DNA of 7,208 nt. Origin: Gammaproteobacteria bacterium (GTDB lineage Bacteria; Pseudomonadota; Gammaproteobacteria; UBA6429; Thiohalophilaceae). The translations under genes were made by a program, and so were the position numbers. Location of the stretch: the NCBI GenBank assembly GCA_011052165.1, contig DRJN01000091.1, forward strand, positions 1 to 7,208. Direction: 5' to 3'. Below are positions 1 through 5,672 of this stretch, piece after piece (positions within the stretch are counted from its first letter, which is position 1; each line of letters opens with the position of its first letter). The notes beneath the pieces are model-generated. The model searched no databases and was not told where the DNA came from. It was given only the letters and a program-made list of their open reading frames with translations.

Positions 1-887
1 CCAGCGCTGCCGGGGCCATCGGTCAGCAGCTCAACCGCCTGTTCCAGCATACCTTTGCCGTGGCCAAACAGGTGCGTACCGAAACGGCCATTGGCGCCAG
101 CCCAGTCTCCGTGGCGTTTGCCGCTGTCAGTCTGGCCAAGCAGATTTTTGCCGATATCAGCAAACACACCGCCTTACTCATTGGCGCAGGTGAAACCATC
201 GAGCTGGTGGCCCGCCATCTGCATGAACAGGGTCTGCACAAAATCATCGTTGCCAACCGTACCGTGGAACGGGCGCAGGAACTGGCGCAACTGTTCGATG
301 GCGAAGCCATTGCGCTGGCGGATATTCCTGGCCGTCTGGTGAACGCCGATATCATCATCTCCTCCACCGCCAGCCAGTTGCCTATCCTTGGCAAGGGCGC
401 GGTGGAACGAACGCTGAAAGCACGCAAGCATCGCCCTATCTTTATGGTAGACATTGCGGTCCCCCGCGATATCGAGCCGGAAGTCAGCCAGCTCAACGAT
501 GTCTATCTCTACACGGTGGATGATCTGCAGGAAGTGATTGAGGAAGGCCGCCAGTCCCGCGAAGAAGCGGCCAAACAAGCCGAGAAAATTATCGACACCC
601 AGGTTGATTACTTTATGGGCTGGCTGCGATCACTCGACGCGGTAGATACCATTCGCGCCTACCGCCAGCAGGCTAACCGCCTGCGCGACGAAACGCTGCA
701 ACACGCCGAACGCCAGCTTGCCTCGGGCAAGGATCCACAGCAAGTCATGGGTGAACTGGCACGCAGTCTGACCAACAAACTGATTCACCAGCCAACAGTG
801 CAGCTCAATCATGCCGCTTATGAAGGCCGGAATGAATTGCTTTCAAATGCACGCAACCTGTTCGGCCTCGACTCTGAAGAAGATTAA
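1..887 (+). CDS. hemA: Glutamyl-tRNA reductase, 5'-truncated by the window edge
   Basis: Reduces glutamyl-tRNA(Glu) with NADPH to glutamate-1-semialdehyde, the first committed step of C5-pathway tetrapyrrole synthesis in the cytoplasm. The frame is open from the first complete codon at base 3, giving 294 visible residues and ending in TAA at 885-887. The open frame upstream of the GTG at base 60 reads as typical HemA (LNRLFQHTFAVAKQVRTETA), so that GTG is not the start. Visible parts: the end of the catalytic domain, the NADPH-binding Rossmann motif GAGETIELVARHL from visible residue 61, the VDIAVPRDIEP strand-loop, and a long helical C-terminal dimerisation domain. Family members are about 420 residues, so roughly 125 N-terminal residues, including the catalytic cysteine, lie outside the window. 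prfA follows after 9 bp, the usual hemA-prfA order. Identification is firm. Confidence 0.97.
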   Translation, partial: SAAGAIGQQLNRLFQHTFAVAKQVRTETAIGASPVSVAFAAVSLAKQIFADISKHTALLIGAGETIELVARHLHEQGLHKIIVANRTVERAQELAQLFDGEAIALADIPGRLVNADIIISSTASQLPILGKGAVERTLKARKHRPIFMVDIAVPRDIEPEVSQLNDVYLYTVDDLQEVIEEGRQSREEAAKQAEKIIDTQVDYFMGWLRSLDAVDTIRAYRQQANRLRDETLQHAERQLASGKDPQQVMGELARSLTNKLIHQPTVQLNHAAYEGRNELLSNARNLFGLDSEED

Positions 888-896
888 TCTCCCCCC

Positions 897-1985
897 ATGA
901 AAGCATCTATTTATTCCAAACTGGAAAGTCTGTCTGAGCGGCTGGATGAAATCAACGCCCTGCTCTCGGATTCTGACGTGATTCAGGATCAAAATCAGTT
1001 TCGCGCCCTGTCGCAGGAACACGCCCGCATTAGTCCGGTCATCGACTGTTTTTTTGAATATCAGTCAACTCTGAATACGATTCACGATGCCGAACAGATG
1101 CTCAATGAAGAAGATGCCGAGCTACAGGAAATGGCCCGCGAAGAACTGGCCGCTGCCGGCCAGCGGCGTGATGAGCTCAAAACACAGTTGCAGATCCTGA
1201 TGTTGCCCTCGGATCCCAATGATAATAAAAATGTCTTTCTTGAAATCCGCGCGGGCACGGGCGGTGATGAAGCGGCGCTGTTCGCCGGTGATCTGTTTCG
1301 CATGTATGCCCGTTATGCCGAACTGCGCCGGTGGCAACTGGAAATTGTCAGTGAGAGTCATGGCGAGCATGGCGGCTACCGGGAAATTATCGCCCGCATC
1401 GAAGGTCAGGGCGCCTACTCCCGGCTCAAGTTTGAATCGGGCGCCCACCGCGTCCAGCGCGTACCGGAAACCGAATCCCAGGGCCGGATCCACACGTCAG
1501 CCTGTACCGTCGCCATCATGCCCGAAGCCGATGAAGTGGAAGCCATCGACATCAACCCCAAAGATTTAAAAATCGACACCTTCCGCGCCTCTGGCGCCGG
1601 CGGCCAGCATGTCAATAAAACCGACTCGGCCATCCGCATTACTCACCTGCCCAGCGGTCTGGTGGTGGAATGCCAGGATCAGCGCTCCCAACACAAGAAC
1701 CGCGCCCAGGCCATGTCCCTGTTGCAGGCACGTCTGTTCAGTGCCGAACAGGAAAAACAGCAGGCGGAACAGGCCCAGACCCGGCGACAACTGGTCGGCA
1801 GCGGTGACCGCTCCGAACGCATTCGCACCTATAACTTCCCCCAGGGCCGGATCACCGATCACCGCATCAACCTCACTCTCTACAAGCTGGACGACATCCT
1901 GCAGGGCAAACTGGATGACATCATCGATCCCCTGATCGCCGAACACCAGGCGGATCTGCTGGCTGCAATCGGGGATGAGGGGTGA
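897..1985 (+). CDS. prfA: Peptide chain release factor 1 (RF1)
   Basis: Recognises UAA and UAG stop codons in the ribosomal A site and triggers peptidyl-tRNA hydrolysis. The protein has 362 residues, close to the 360 of E. coli RF1. The N-terminal part is a helical coiled-coil domain (about residues 1-100). The RF1-type PxT codon-reading motif is P190-E191-T192 within RVQRVPETESQGRIH. The catalytic GGQ tripeptide is residues 235-237 in SGAGGQHVNKTDSAIR (bases 1599-1607). PxT rather than SPF separates RF1 from RF2. The ATG start matches the family N-terminus (MKxSIxxKLE). No good Shine-Dalgarno sequence sits in front: the 9-bp gap is mostly C, so translation is probably coupled to hemA (inference). 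Q237 is the expected substrate of PrmC, encoded at 2659-3513. Confidence 0.98.
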   Translation: MKASIYSKLESLSERLDEINALLSDSDVIQDQNQFRALSQEHARISPVIDCFFEYQSTLNTIHDAEQMLNEEDAELQEMAREELAAAGQRRDELKTQLQILMLPSDPNDNKNVFLEIRAGTGGDEAALFAGDLFRMYARYAELRRWQLEIVSESHGEHGGYREIIARIEGQGAYSRLKFESGAHRVQRVPETESQGRIHTSACTVAIMPEADEVEAIDINPKDLKIDTFRASGAGGQHVNKTDSAIRITHLPSGLVVECQDQRSQHKNRAQAMSLLQARLFSAEQEKQQAEQAQTRRQLVGSGDRSERIRTYNFPQGRITDHRINLTLYKLDDILQGKLDDIIDPLIAEHQADLLAAIGDEG

Positions 1986-2002
1986 GGAGCCTGAAATCTT
2001 CA

Positions 2003-2096
2003 ACGCAAAGATGCAGAGAACGCAAAGAAAAACAAACAACCCCGCAGCATCCTGATGGATTTCCCTACTGGACTTCGCGCCTCTGCGTCTTTGCGT
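2003..2096. repeat. Imperfect palindromic repeat of 'CGCAAAG' type in the prfA/Nudix convergent gap
   Basis: The left arm 2003-2018 (ACGCAAAGATGCAGAG) pairs with the right arm 2081-2096 (CTCTGCGTCTTTGCGT) over 16 positions with one G-T mismatch, around a 62-nt centre. CGCAAAG is repeated directly at 2004-2010 and 2021-2027, and inverted at 2089-2095. The element fills almost the whole gap between the prfA stop and the Nudix stop, so it could act as a two-way terminator or spacer, although neither arm is followed by a strong T-run. Similar CGCAAAG-rich palindromes are, from general knowledge, dispersed intergenic repeats in many bacteria. Its centre carries a segment shared with the repeat at 5666-5775. 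Confidence 0.8.
2053..2080 (+). repeat. 28-bp segment shared with 5667-5694
   Basis: Bases 2053-2080 and 5667-5694 are identical at 27 of 28 positions in the same orientation; the only difference is A at 2059 against G at 5673. The identity stops abruptly on both sides. Here the segment lies in the centre of the CGCAAAG palindrome; at the other site it forms one side of a REP palindrome. The last 21 bases are identical without interruption. Confidence 0.9.
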
Positions 2097-2103
2097 AAAT
2101 AAT

Positions 2104-2619
2104 TTATAAACAACTCGCCGCACGGAACAGGCCAACTACGGTCTTGGCATCGTTGATTTTGCCTGACTTCGCCCACCCCAGCGCTTCTTCAAATTCGATC
2201 CAGTGACGTTCAAAAATCTCATACTCTTCCGGCTGCTGCGCGCAGGGTTGCAGCTCTTGCGCCAGATAAAGCCAGACTTTTTCGCTAAATACCCCTGGTG
2301 AGCTGAGCGATAACCCCAACTCCAGCCACTGGCGGGCCGTTACCCCGGCTTCTTCCTGCAGTTCACGCCGGGCGGTGTCAAGCGGCGGCTCCTGATGATC
2401 GATTTTCCCTGCGGGGAGTTCCCATAACCATTCGTCCATCACTCCGCGATACTGGCGCAGCAAACAAACCCGTTGTTGCTCATCCAGCGTTACGACGGCG
2501 GCACCGCCGGGATGATGCACGACATCCATCAACATGATCCGGCCATCGGGCAGTTTGACTTGCTCCGCCCCAGCATGGATGATTTGCCCATGAAACTGAT
2601 TGCTGTCTTTTGAATTCAA
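2104..2619 (-). CDS. Nudix hydrolase, ADP-ribose pyrophosphatase-like
   Basis: Probably hydrolyses a nucleoside diphosphate linked to another moiety, such as ADP-ribose, to AMP and a sugar phosphate. The protein has 171 residues. The complete Nudix box (Gx5Ex7REUxEExGU) spans residues 71-93, from GKIDHQE to RRELQEEAGV, preceded by WELPAG as in ADP-ribose pyrophosphatases. P109 in SSPGVFSEK lies 16 residues after the box, the marker that separates ADPRases from other Nudix subfamilies. These box glutamates normally bind Mg2+. The start is the TTG at 2617-2619, because the next ATG is at residue 30 and would remove N-terminal strands; a Shine-Dalgarno sequence supports the TTG. The gene faces prfA and diverges from prmC, with 39 bp between the two starts, and so interrupts the usual prfA-prmC order. 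The exact substrate cannot be read from sequence. Confidence 0.93.
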   Translation of the reverse strand: MNSKDSNQFHGQIIHAGAEQVKLPDGRIMLMDVVHHPGGAAVVTLDEQQRVCLLRQYRGVMDEWLWELPAGKIDHQEPPLDTARRELQEEAGVTARQWLELGLSLSSPGVFSEKVWLYLAQELQPCAQQPEEYEIFERHWIEFEEALGWAKSGKINDAKTVVGLFRAASCL

Positions 2620-2631
2620 TCTTGACCCCCT
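2617..2631 (-). promoter_or_regulatory. Shine-Dalgarno and TTG start of the Nudix gene
   Basis: On the minus strand AGGGGG (2626-2631) is followed by a 6-nt spacer and TTG (2619-2617). This site decides the start of the Nudix gene in favour of a rare TTG codon. It overlaps the possible -35 box of prmC on the other strand. Confidence 0.65.
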
Positions 2632-2650
2632 TTTGTCTGCCCGATATTTT
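2622..2650 (+). promoter_or_regulatory. Possible sigma70-type promoter for prmC
   Basis: TTGACC at 2622-2627 (5 of 6 matches to the -35 consensus), a 17-bp spacer, and TATTTT at 2645-2650 (4 of 6 matches to the -10 consensus). A transcript would begin around 2656-2658, immediately before the prmC ATG at 2659. That fits the absence of any Shine-Dalgarno sequence and would make the mRNA leaderless or nearly so. This is inference from consensus matching only. Confidence 0.35.
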
Positions 2651-2658
2651 CAGAATTA

Positions 2659-3513
2659 ATGTCTCACACCATCAACGATGCCATCCACCACGCAACGGCC
2701 ATTTTAGGACAAACCGGGCACAATAGCGCACGCCTGGAAGCCGAGTTGCTGCTGGCTTCGGTGTTGGAGAAGGATCGCACCTGGCTGCGAACCTGGCCGG
2801 ACAACATCCTCAGCCCGGATCAACGCCAGGCATTCGAGACACAGATCTGTCGGCGGCAAAACGGCGAGCCCATCGCCTATATCCTTGGCCAGCGGAATTT
2901 CTGGACGCTGACGCTGACAGTGACAACCGATACTCTGATCCCACGCCACGAAACCGAACTGCTGGTAGAACAGGCACTGGCCCGAATCCCCCGGCAGGCG
3001 AGCTGGACCATTCTTGATCTGGGCACGGGCAGCGGTGCCATCGCCCTTGCCACTGCCAAAGAACGTCCCCGCTGCACCCTGATCGCCACTGATCGATCTC
3101 TTGCGGCACTGCATATCGCTCAACAAAACGCTCGTACCAATGAAGTAAGCAATATCCACTTTCTCGCCAGCCACTGGCTGATGGGCTTTGCCCGCGACTT
3201 TCAGGCGCACATGATCCTGAGCAACCCACCTTACATAAAGGCGCAGGATCCACATTTGTCTGCCGGTGACCTGCGTTTCGAACCCCCCAGCGCACTGGCG
3301 GCTGGACACGAAGGCCTGGATGATCTGCGGCATATCCTGATAACCGCCAAAGCCCATCTGAAACCCGGCGGCTGGTTGCTGCTGGAACACGGCTATCAGC
3401 AACAAGCCATGCTGGCCAACCTGCTTGCAGAGCATGGCTATCAATCTGTTCGGTGCCATCGTGATGATGCCAATCAACCGCGCCTGAGTCTTGGTCAGCG
3501 GAAAACCGATTAG
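2659..3513 (+). CDS. prmC: Release factor glutamine N5-methyltransferase
   Basis: Transfers a methyl group from S-adenosylmethionine to the glutamine of the GGQ motif in release factors (Q237 of the RF1 encoded here), which raises termination efficiency. The protein has 284 residues, near the usual length of about 280. The N-terminal helical domain (about 1-85) holds ARLEAELLL and GEPIAYILG. It is followed by LIPRHETELLVEQAL (93-107), the SAM-binding motif LDLGTGSGAIAL (119-130), the substrate-glutamine motif NPPY (189-192) and EPPSALAAGHEGLDDLRHI (208-226). The C-terminus LSLGQRKTD matches the family ending. Normally cotranscribed after prfA; here it is separated from prfA by the opposing Nudix gene and probably needs its own promoter. 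No ribosome-binding site is visible before the ATG. Older names are hemK and prmC. Confidence 0.96.
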   Translation: MSHTINDAIHHATAILGQTGHNSARLEAELLLASVLEKDRTWLRTWPDNILSPDQRQAFETQICRRQNGEPIAYILGQRNFWTLTLTVTTDTLIPRHETELLVEQALARIPRQASWTILDLGTGSGAIALATAKERPRCTLIATDRSLAALHIAQQNARTNEVSNIHFLASHWLMGFARDFQAHMILSNPPYIKAQDPHLSAGDLRFEPPSALAAGHEGLDDLRHILITAKAHLKPGGWLLLEHGYQQQAMLANLLAEHGYQSVRCHRDDANQPRLSLGQRKTD

Positions 3514-3555
3514 CATATCAGTAGGAACGGATTTTCTTATAAATAAAAATTTTGT

Positions 3556-3574
3556 TGAATCACCCTTTGATTCA
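3556..3574. other. 7-bp hairpin in an AT-rich gap between prmC and the HMA-like gene
   Basis: TGAATCA (3556-3562), the 5-nt loop CCCTT and TGATTCA (3568-3574) form a perfect palindrome within the AT-rich gap 3514-3618. It could be an operator or a weak prmC terminator; the following GCTGTTTT is a poor T-tract. TTGATT (3567-3572), 16 bp, then TAGGAT (3589-3594) could be a weak promoter for the next gene, with its -35 box inside the palindrome. Both readings are speculative. Confidence 0.3.
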
Positions 3575-3618
3575 TGCTGTTTTCCAGTTAGGATAACGAT
3601 CAAAGGGAGAAAGGGATC

Positions 3619-4026
3619 ATGACAACAATGTCAGCCACTGTGAAAAAACGTGAAATCTTTTTCAGCGAAATATATTCTGATCGCGAGCAGGCGGAATCTG
3701 CACTGCGCATGTTGGAAAATATCCCTGGCATTCTAAAGATGCAAATCGTAGATCCACGGCAACTGAATGTGCATTACGATATCCGCTATCTCTGTCTTGC
3801 CGACATTGAGGAAGCCCTCGCGGAAGTCGGCTTTCATCTTGATAATAATCTGTTGCTACGCCTTAAACGCGCCCTCTACAGTTATACCGAAACCACTGAA
3901 CGCGCCAATATCGGCTGTGATCGCTGTCAGGATCACAGTACCCGCAATATTTTCATCGACCGCTACCAGCAACAACGACACGGTTGCCGCGATCAACGTC
4001 CCAGTCACTGGCGCGATTATCTTTAA
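3619..4026 (+). CDS. Uncharacterised HMA-like protein with a Cys/His tail
   Basis: I do not recognise this 135-residue protein. Residues 11-75 read as a beta-alpha-beta-beta-alpha pattern (REIFFSEIY, then REQAESALRMLENIPGI, LKMQIV, LNVHYD, LADIEEALAEVGF), as in heavy-metal-associated (HMA) ferredoxin-like domains. The phrases LENIPGI and EEALAEVGF are typical of that fold. The metal-binding GMxCxxC loop is absent and the corresponding loop reads EIYSDRE, so a copper-chaperone role is not supported. The tail holds C100-x2-C103, H106, H121-x-C123 and H130, a possible metal or redox site. There is no signal peptide or membrane segment. The ATG at 3619 has AGGGAG (3604-3609) 9 nt upstream; an in-frame ATG at 3628 is an alternative. 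It stands alone between prmC and a MITE-like repeat, and its base composition is more AT-rich than that of prmC. Confidence 0.75.
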   Translation: MTTMSATVKKREIFFSEIYSDREQAESALRMLENIPGILKMQIVDPRQLNVHYDIRYLCLADIEEALAEVGFHLDNNLLLRLKRALYSYTETTERANIGCDRCQDHSTRNIFIDRYQQQRHGCRDQRPSHWRDYL

Positions 4027-4043
4027 GCGGCAAACCTTAGAAA

Positions 4044-4147
4044 TATTAATCGTTGCATAAGTATTTGCACCATAGCCCCCTCTCCCTATGGGAGAGGGTG
4101 GGGGTGAGGGGATAAAATACATGCGAATACTTATGCAACGATTAATA
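4044..4147. mobile_element. MITE-like palindromic element, 104 bp
   Basis: Terminal inverted repeats 4044-4069 and 4122-4147 match at 25 of 26 positions (T at 4066 faces G at 4125). The ends read TATTAATCGTTGCATAAG going inward. The 52-bp centre holds a perfect nested hairpin, CCCTCTCCC (4078-4086), TAT, GGGAGAGGG (4090-4098), followed by a G-rich stretch. The element has no coding capacity. It lies 17 bp after the HMA-like gene and 77 bp before moeB. No target-site duplication is evident beside the arms. The CCCTCTCCC/GGGAGAGGG motif is, from general knowledge, a dispersed intergenic repeat in many proteobacteria. Whether the element was mobilised by a transposase elsewhere cannot be told here. 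Confidence 0.75.
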
Positions 4148-4224
4148 CAAGAGAAATAATCTTCCCTTTTCGCCTGTATCGTTAACCTTGTATCTGCTCT
4201 CCAGTCTGTTTAATCTGTTTAGTT

Positions 4225-4965
4225 ATGAATGATGAACAACTGCTGCGCTACAGCCGCCAGATCATGCTGCCGCAAATCGACGTGGCGGGGCAGGAAAAAC
4301 TACTCGCCTCAACGATGCTTCTCATCGGTCTCGGCGGCCTCGGCGCACCGGTCGCCCTCTACCTTGCCGCGGCCGGCATCGGCCATCTTGTGCTGGTCGA
4401 TTTTGATCAGGTGGATCTCAGTAACCTGCAACGCCAGATCGTGCACAGCACATCGGATATTGGCCGGCCCAAGGTGGAATCCGCCCGCGATAGCCTGCTG
4501 CGTCTGAATCCTGAAATTCGTATTTCCACCCTCAACAAAAAACTGAGTGACAGCGAACTGCTGGCCCAGGTTCAACAGGCCGATGTGGTAATCGAAGGCA
4601 GTGACAACTTCGCCACCCGCTTTGCCGTCAACGAAGCCTGCGTCAACACCCGTACTCCCCTGGTCTCCGGCGCCGCCATTCGCATGGAAGGTCAGGTGTC
4701 GGTTTATCTCAATAACGGCCACGGCCCCTGTTATCGCTGTCTGTATAAAGACGAAGGTGAGCTGGATACCCGTTGCAGCCATAACGGTGTGCTGGCGCCG
4801 GTGGTAGGCATCATCGGCAGTATTCAGGCCACTGAAGCGATCAAGATTATCACCGATGTCGGCAAGGTGCTGGACGGCCGCCTATTGCTGCTGGACGCCA
4901 TGAACATGGACTGGCGCAGCCTGAAACTGAAAAAGGATCCGGGTTGCCCGGTGTGCCGTGAATAA
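4225..4965 (+). CDS. moeB: MoeB/ThiF-family adenylyltransferase, probably molybdopterin-synthase adenylyltransferase
   Basis: An E1-like enzyme that adenylates the C-terminal Gly-Gly of a small sulfur carrier (MoaD for molybdopterin synthesis, or ThiS for thiamine). The protein has 246 residues, about the size of E. coli MoeB (249). Motifs: the ATP loop LIGLGGLGAP (33-42), acidic D59, SNLQRQI (66-72), the conserved EGSDNFATR (124-132, with D127), and two zinc CxxC pairs, C169-x2-C172 and C241-x2-C244. C184 sits in DTRCSHNGVLAPVVG where ThiF-type enzymes carry the reactive cysteine. There is no rhodanese domain. Sequence alone does not separate MoeB from ThiF or HesA; position favours MoeB, because moeB follows prmC in Pseudomonas-type operons. 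There is no clear Shine-Dalgarno sequence. The 77 bp between the MITE and the start is otherwise featureless. Confidence 0.88.
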   Translation: MNDEQLLRYSRQIMLPQIDVAGQEKLLASTMLLIGLGGLGAPVALYLAAAGIGHLVLVDFDQVDLSNLQRQIVHSTSDIGRPKVESARDSLLRLNPEIRISTLNKKLSDSELLAQVQQADVVIEGSDNFATRFAVNEACVNTRTPLVSGAAIRMEGQVSVYLNNGHGPCYRCLYKDEGELDTRCSHNGVLAPVVGIIGSIQATEAIKIITDVGKVLDGRLLLLDAMNMDWRSLKLKKDPGCPVCRE

Positions 4966-4979
4966 CGAGGGAATATAAA

Positions 4980-5061
4980 TGATGGGTTTCACTTTGTTCT
5001 ACCCATCCTACGTTTTGTTGCAAGCTTGTGTAGGATGGGTAGAACAAAGTGAAACCCATCA
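4980..5061. repeat. Left paired-REP palindrome, perfect 32-bp arms
   Basis: Arms 4980-5011 and 5030-5061 are perfect inverted copies around an 18-nt centre. The plus-strand REP is 5030-5060: GTAG, stem GATGGGT, a 13-nt loop, stem ACCCATC. The minus-strand REP is 4981-5011. The palindrome begins 14 bp after the moeB stop, so it may end moeB transcription, and any transcript entering rayT from upstream would carry this hairpin in its leader. Confidence 0.92.
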
Positions 5062-5084
5062 AATCAACATCAATAAAACCACAT

Positions 5085-5089
5085 GGAGG
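5085..5089 (+). promoter_or_regulatory. Shine-Dalgarno sequence of rayT
   Basis: GGAGG lies 9 nt before the ATG at 5099. It fixes that ATG as the start; an upstream in-frame ATG at 4979 would put the REP palindrome inside the protein. Confidence 0.8.
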
Positions 5090-5098
5090 TGGACAACT

Positions 5099-5638
5099 AT
5101 GACAAACTACCGTCGTTATCGCATAAAAGGCGGAACCTGTTTCTTTACCGTAAACTTACAGGACAGACGATCTGATTTATTAACAAAATACATCGAAACT
5201 TTGCGTCAAGCCTTGCACACCGTTAAAACACACCATCCTTTCACAATTGATGCCATGGCGGTGCTACCGGATCATTTGCATTGTATTTTTACGCTTCCGC
5301 AATATGACAATGACTACTCATTGAGATGGCGACAGATTAAATCAGCGTTTTCACGCCATTTACCGAAAACCGAACCTCGCAGCCAGAGCCGTATAAATAA
5401 ACATGAACGGGGCATCTGGCAACGCCGCTTTTGGGAGCATGTTATTCGCGACGGACAGGATTTTCGAACCCATGTGGATTATATTCATTTTAATCCTGTC
5501 AAACATGGCCTGGTAGATCAGGTTATAAAATGGCCTTATTCATCATTTCATAAATATGTTGAACGAAGCATTTATCCCCACGACTGGGGTAGTGGTCAAG
5601 TGATGGAATCAATGCCAGAAACAGGCGAACGAGTTTGA
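5099..5638 (+). CDS. rayT: REP-associated tyrosine transposase (RAYT, Y1_Tnp family)
   Basis: A single-strand DNA nuclease and strand-transfer enzyme of the HUH class, related to IS200/IS605 transposases, that acts on REP hairpins. The protein has 179 residues against 165 in E. coli RayT. The N-terminus MTNYRRYRIKGGTCFFTVNL is typical of the family. The HUH motif is H59-L60-H61 within AVLPDHLHCIFTLP. The signature WQRRFWEHVIRD (107-118) is followed by DYIHFNPVKHGLV (127-139), where Y128 is the expected catalytic tyrosine. All expected catalytic residues are present and the frame is intact, so the enzyme may be active. Hand counts of three 60-base lines gave 25, 24 and 20 G+C (about 38%), against 36 and 45 in lines from prfA and moeB, suggesting a different origin. 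The flanking REPs are its likely substrates. Confidence 0.95.
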   Translation: MTNYRRYRIKGGTCFFTVNLQDRRSDLLTKYIETLRQALHTVKTHHPFTIDAMAVLPDHLHCIFTLPQYDNDYSLRWRQIKSAFSRHLPKTEPRSQSRINKHERGIWQRRFWEHVIRDGQDFRTHVDYIHFNPVKHGLVDQVIKWPYSSFHKYVERSIYPHDWGSGQVMESMPETGERV

Positions 5639-5650
5639 TTTTTCGAACCT

Positions 5651-5672
5651 TATAAATGATGGTAAATGATGG
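5651..5672 (+). repeat. Tandem 10-bp duplication at the outer edge of the right REP palindrome
   Basis: TAAATGATGG occurs twice in direct tandem (5653-5662 and 5663-5672). The left palindrome begins with one copy of the same flank, TATAAATGATGG (4974-4985). The right side reads identically except for one extra 10-bp unit. Both copies overlap the GATGG end of the REP. Confidence 0.85.

Noticed and set aside
60..887. GTG at base 60 as the hemA start
   Set aside because: The open frame upstream continues with conserved HemA sequence, so the gene is truncated by the window edge, not short.
1999..2103. CRISPR-like repeat array from recurring CGCAAAG
   Set aside because: The unit is only 7 bp, spacing is irregular and copies are inverted; there are no cas genes and no spacers of constant length.
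1566..2135. 189-residue minus-strand frame over the 3' end of prfA and the repeat
   Set aside because: Antisense to the conserved GGQ-containing part of prfA; the start lies within the Nudix gene and repeat, with no family resemblance.
2704..3603. 299-residue open frame antisense to prmC
   Set aside because: It covers nearly all of prmC, shows no recognisable domain, and is explained by GC-biased codons in the real gene.
3767..4060. 97-residue plus-strand frame overlapping the HMA-like gene
   Set aside because: A shifted frame of the HMA-like gene that runs into the MITE; the other frame has the better ribosome-binding site and a coherent fold pattern.
4078..4098. CCCTCTCCC hairpin as a rho-independent terminator for the HMA-like gene
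   Set aside because: The stem is perfect, but it is followed by a G-rich stretch rather than a T-run on the plus strand, and there is no T-run on the minus strand.
4188..4216. Possible moeB promoter TTGTAT-17 bp-TAATCT
   Set aside because: Only 3 of 6 matches in the -10 box and a weak -35 box; not distinguishable from chance in AT-rich DNA.
4979..5638. Longer rayT reading frame starting at ATG 4979 (219 residues)
   Set aside because: The extra 40 residues are translated REP palindrome; the same MMGFTLFYPSY peptide appears on the opposite strand because of the symmetry. GGAGG before the ATG at 5099 and the family N-terminus support the shorter form.
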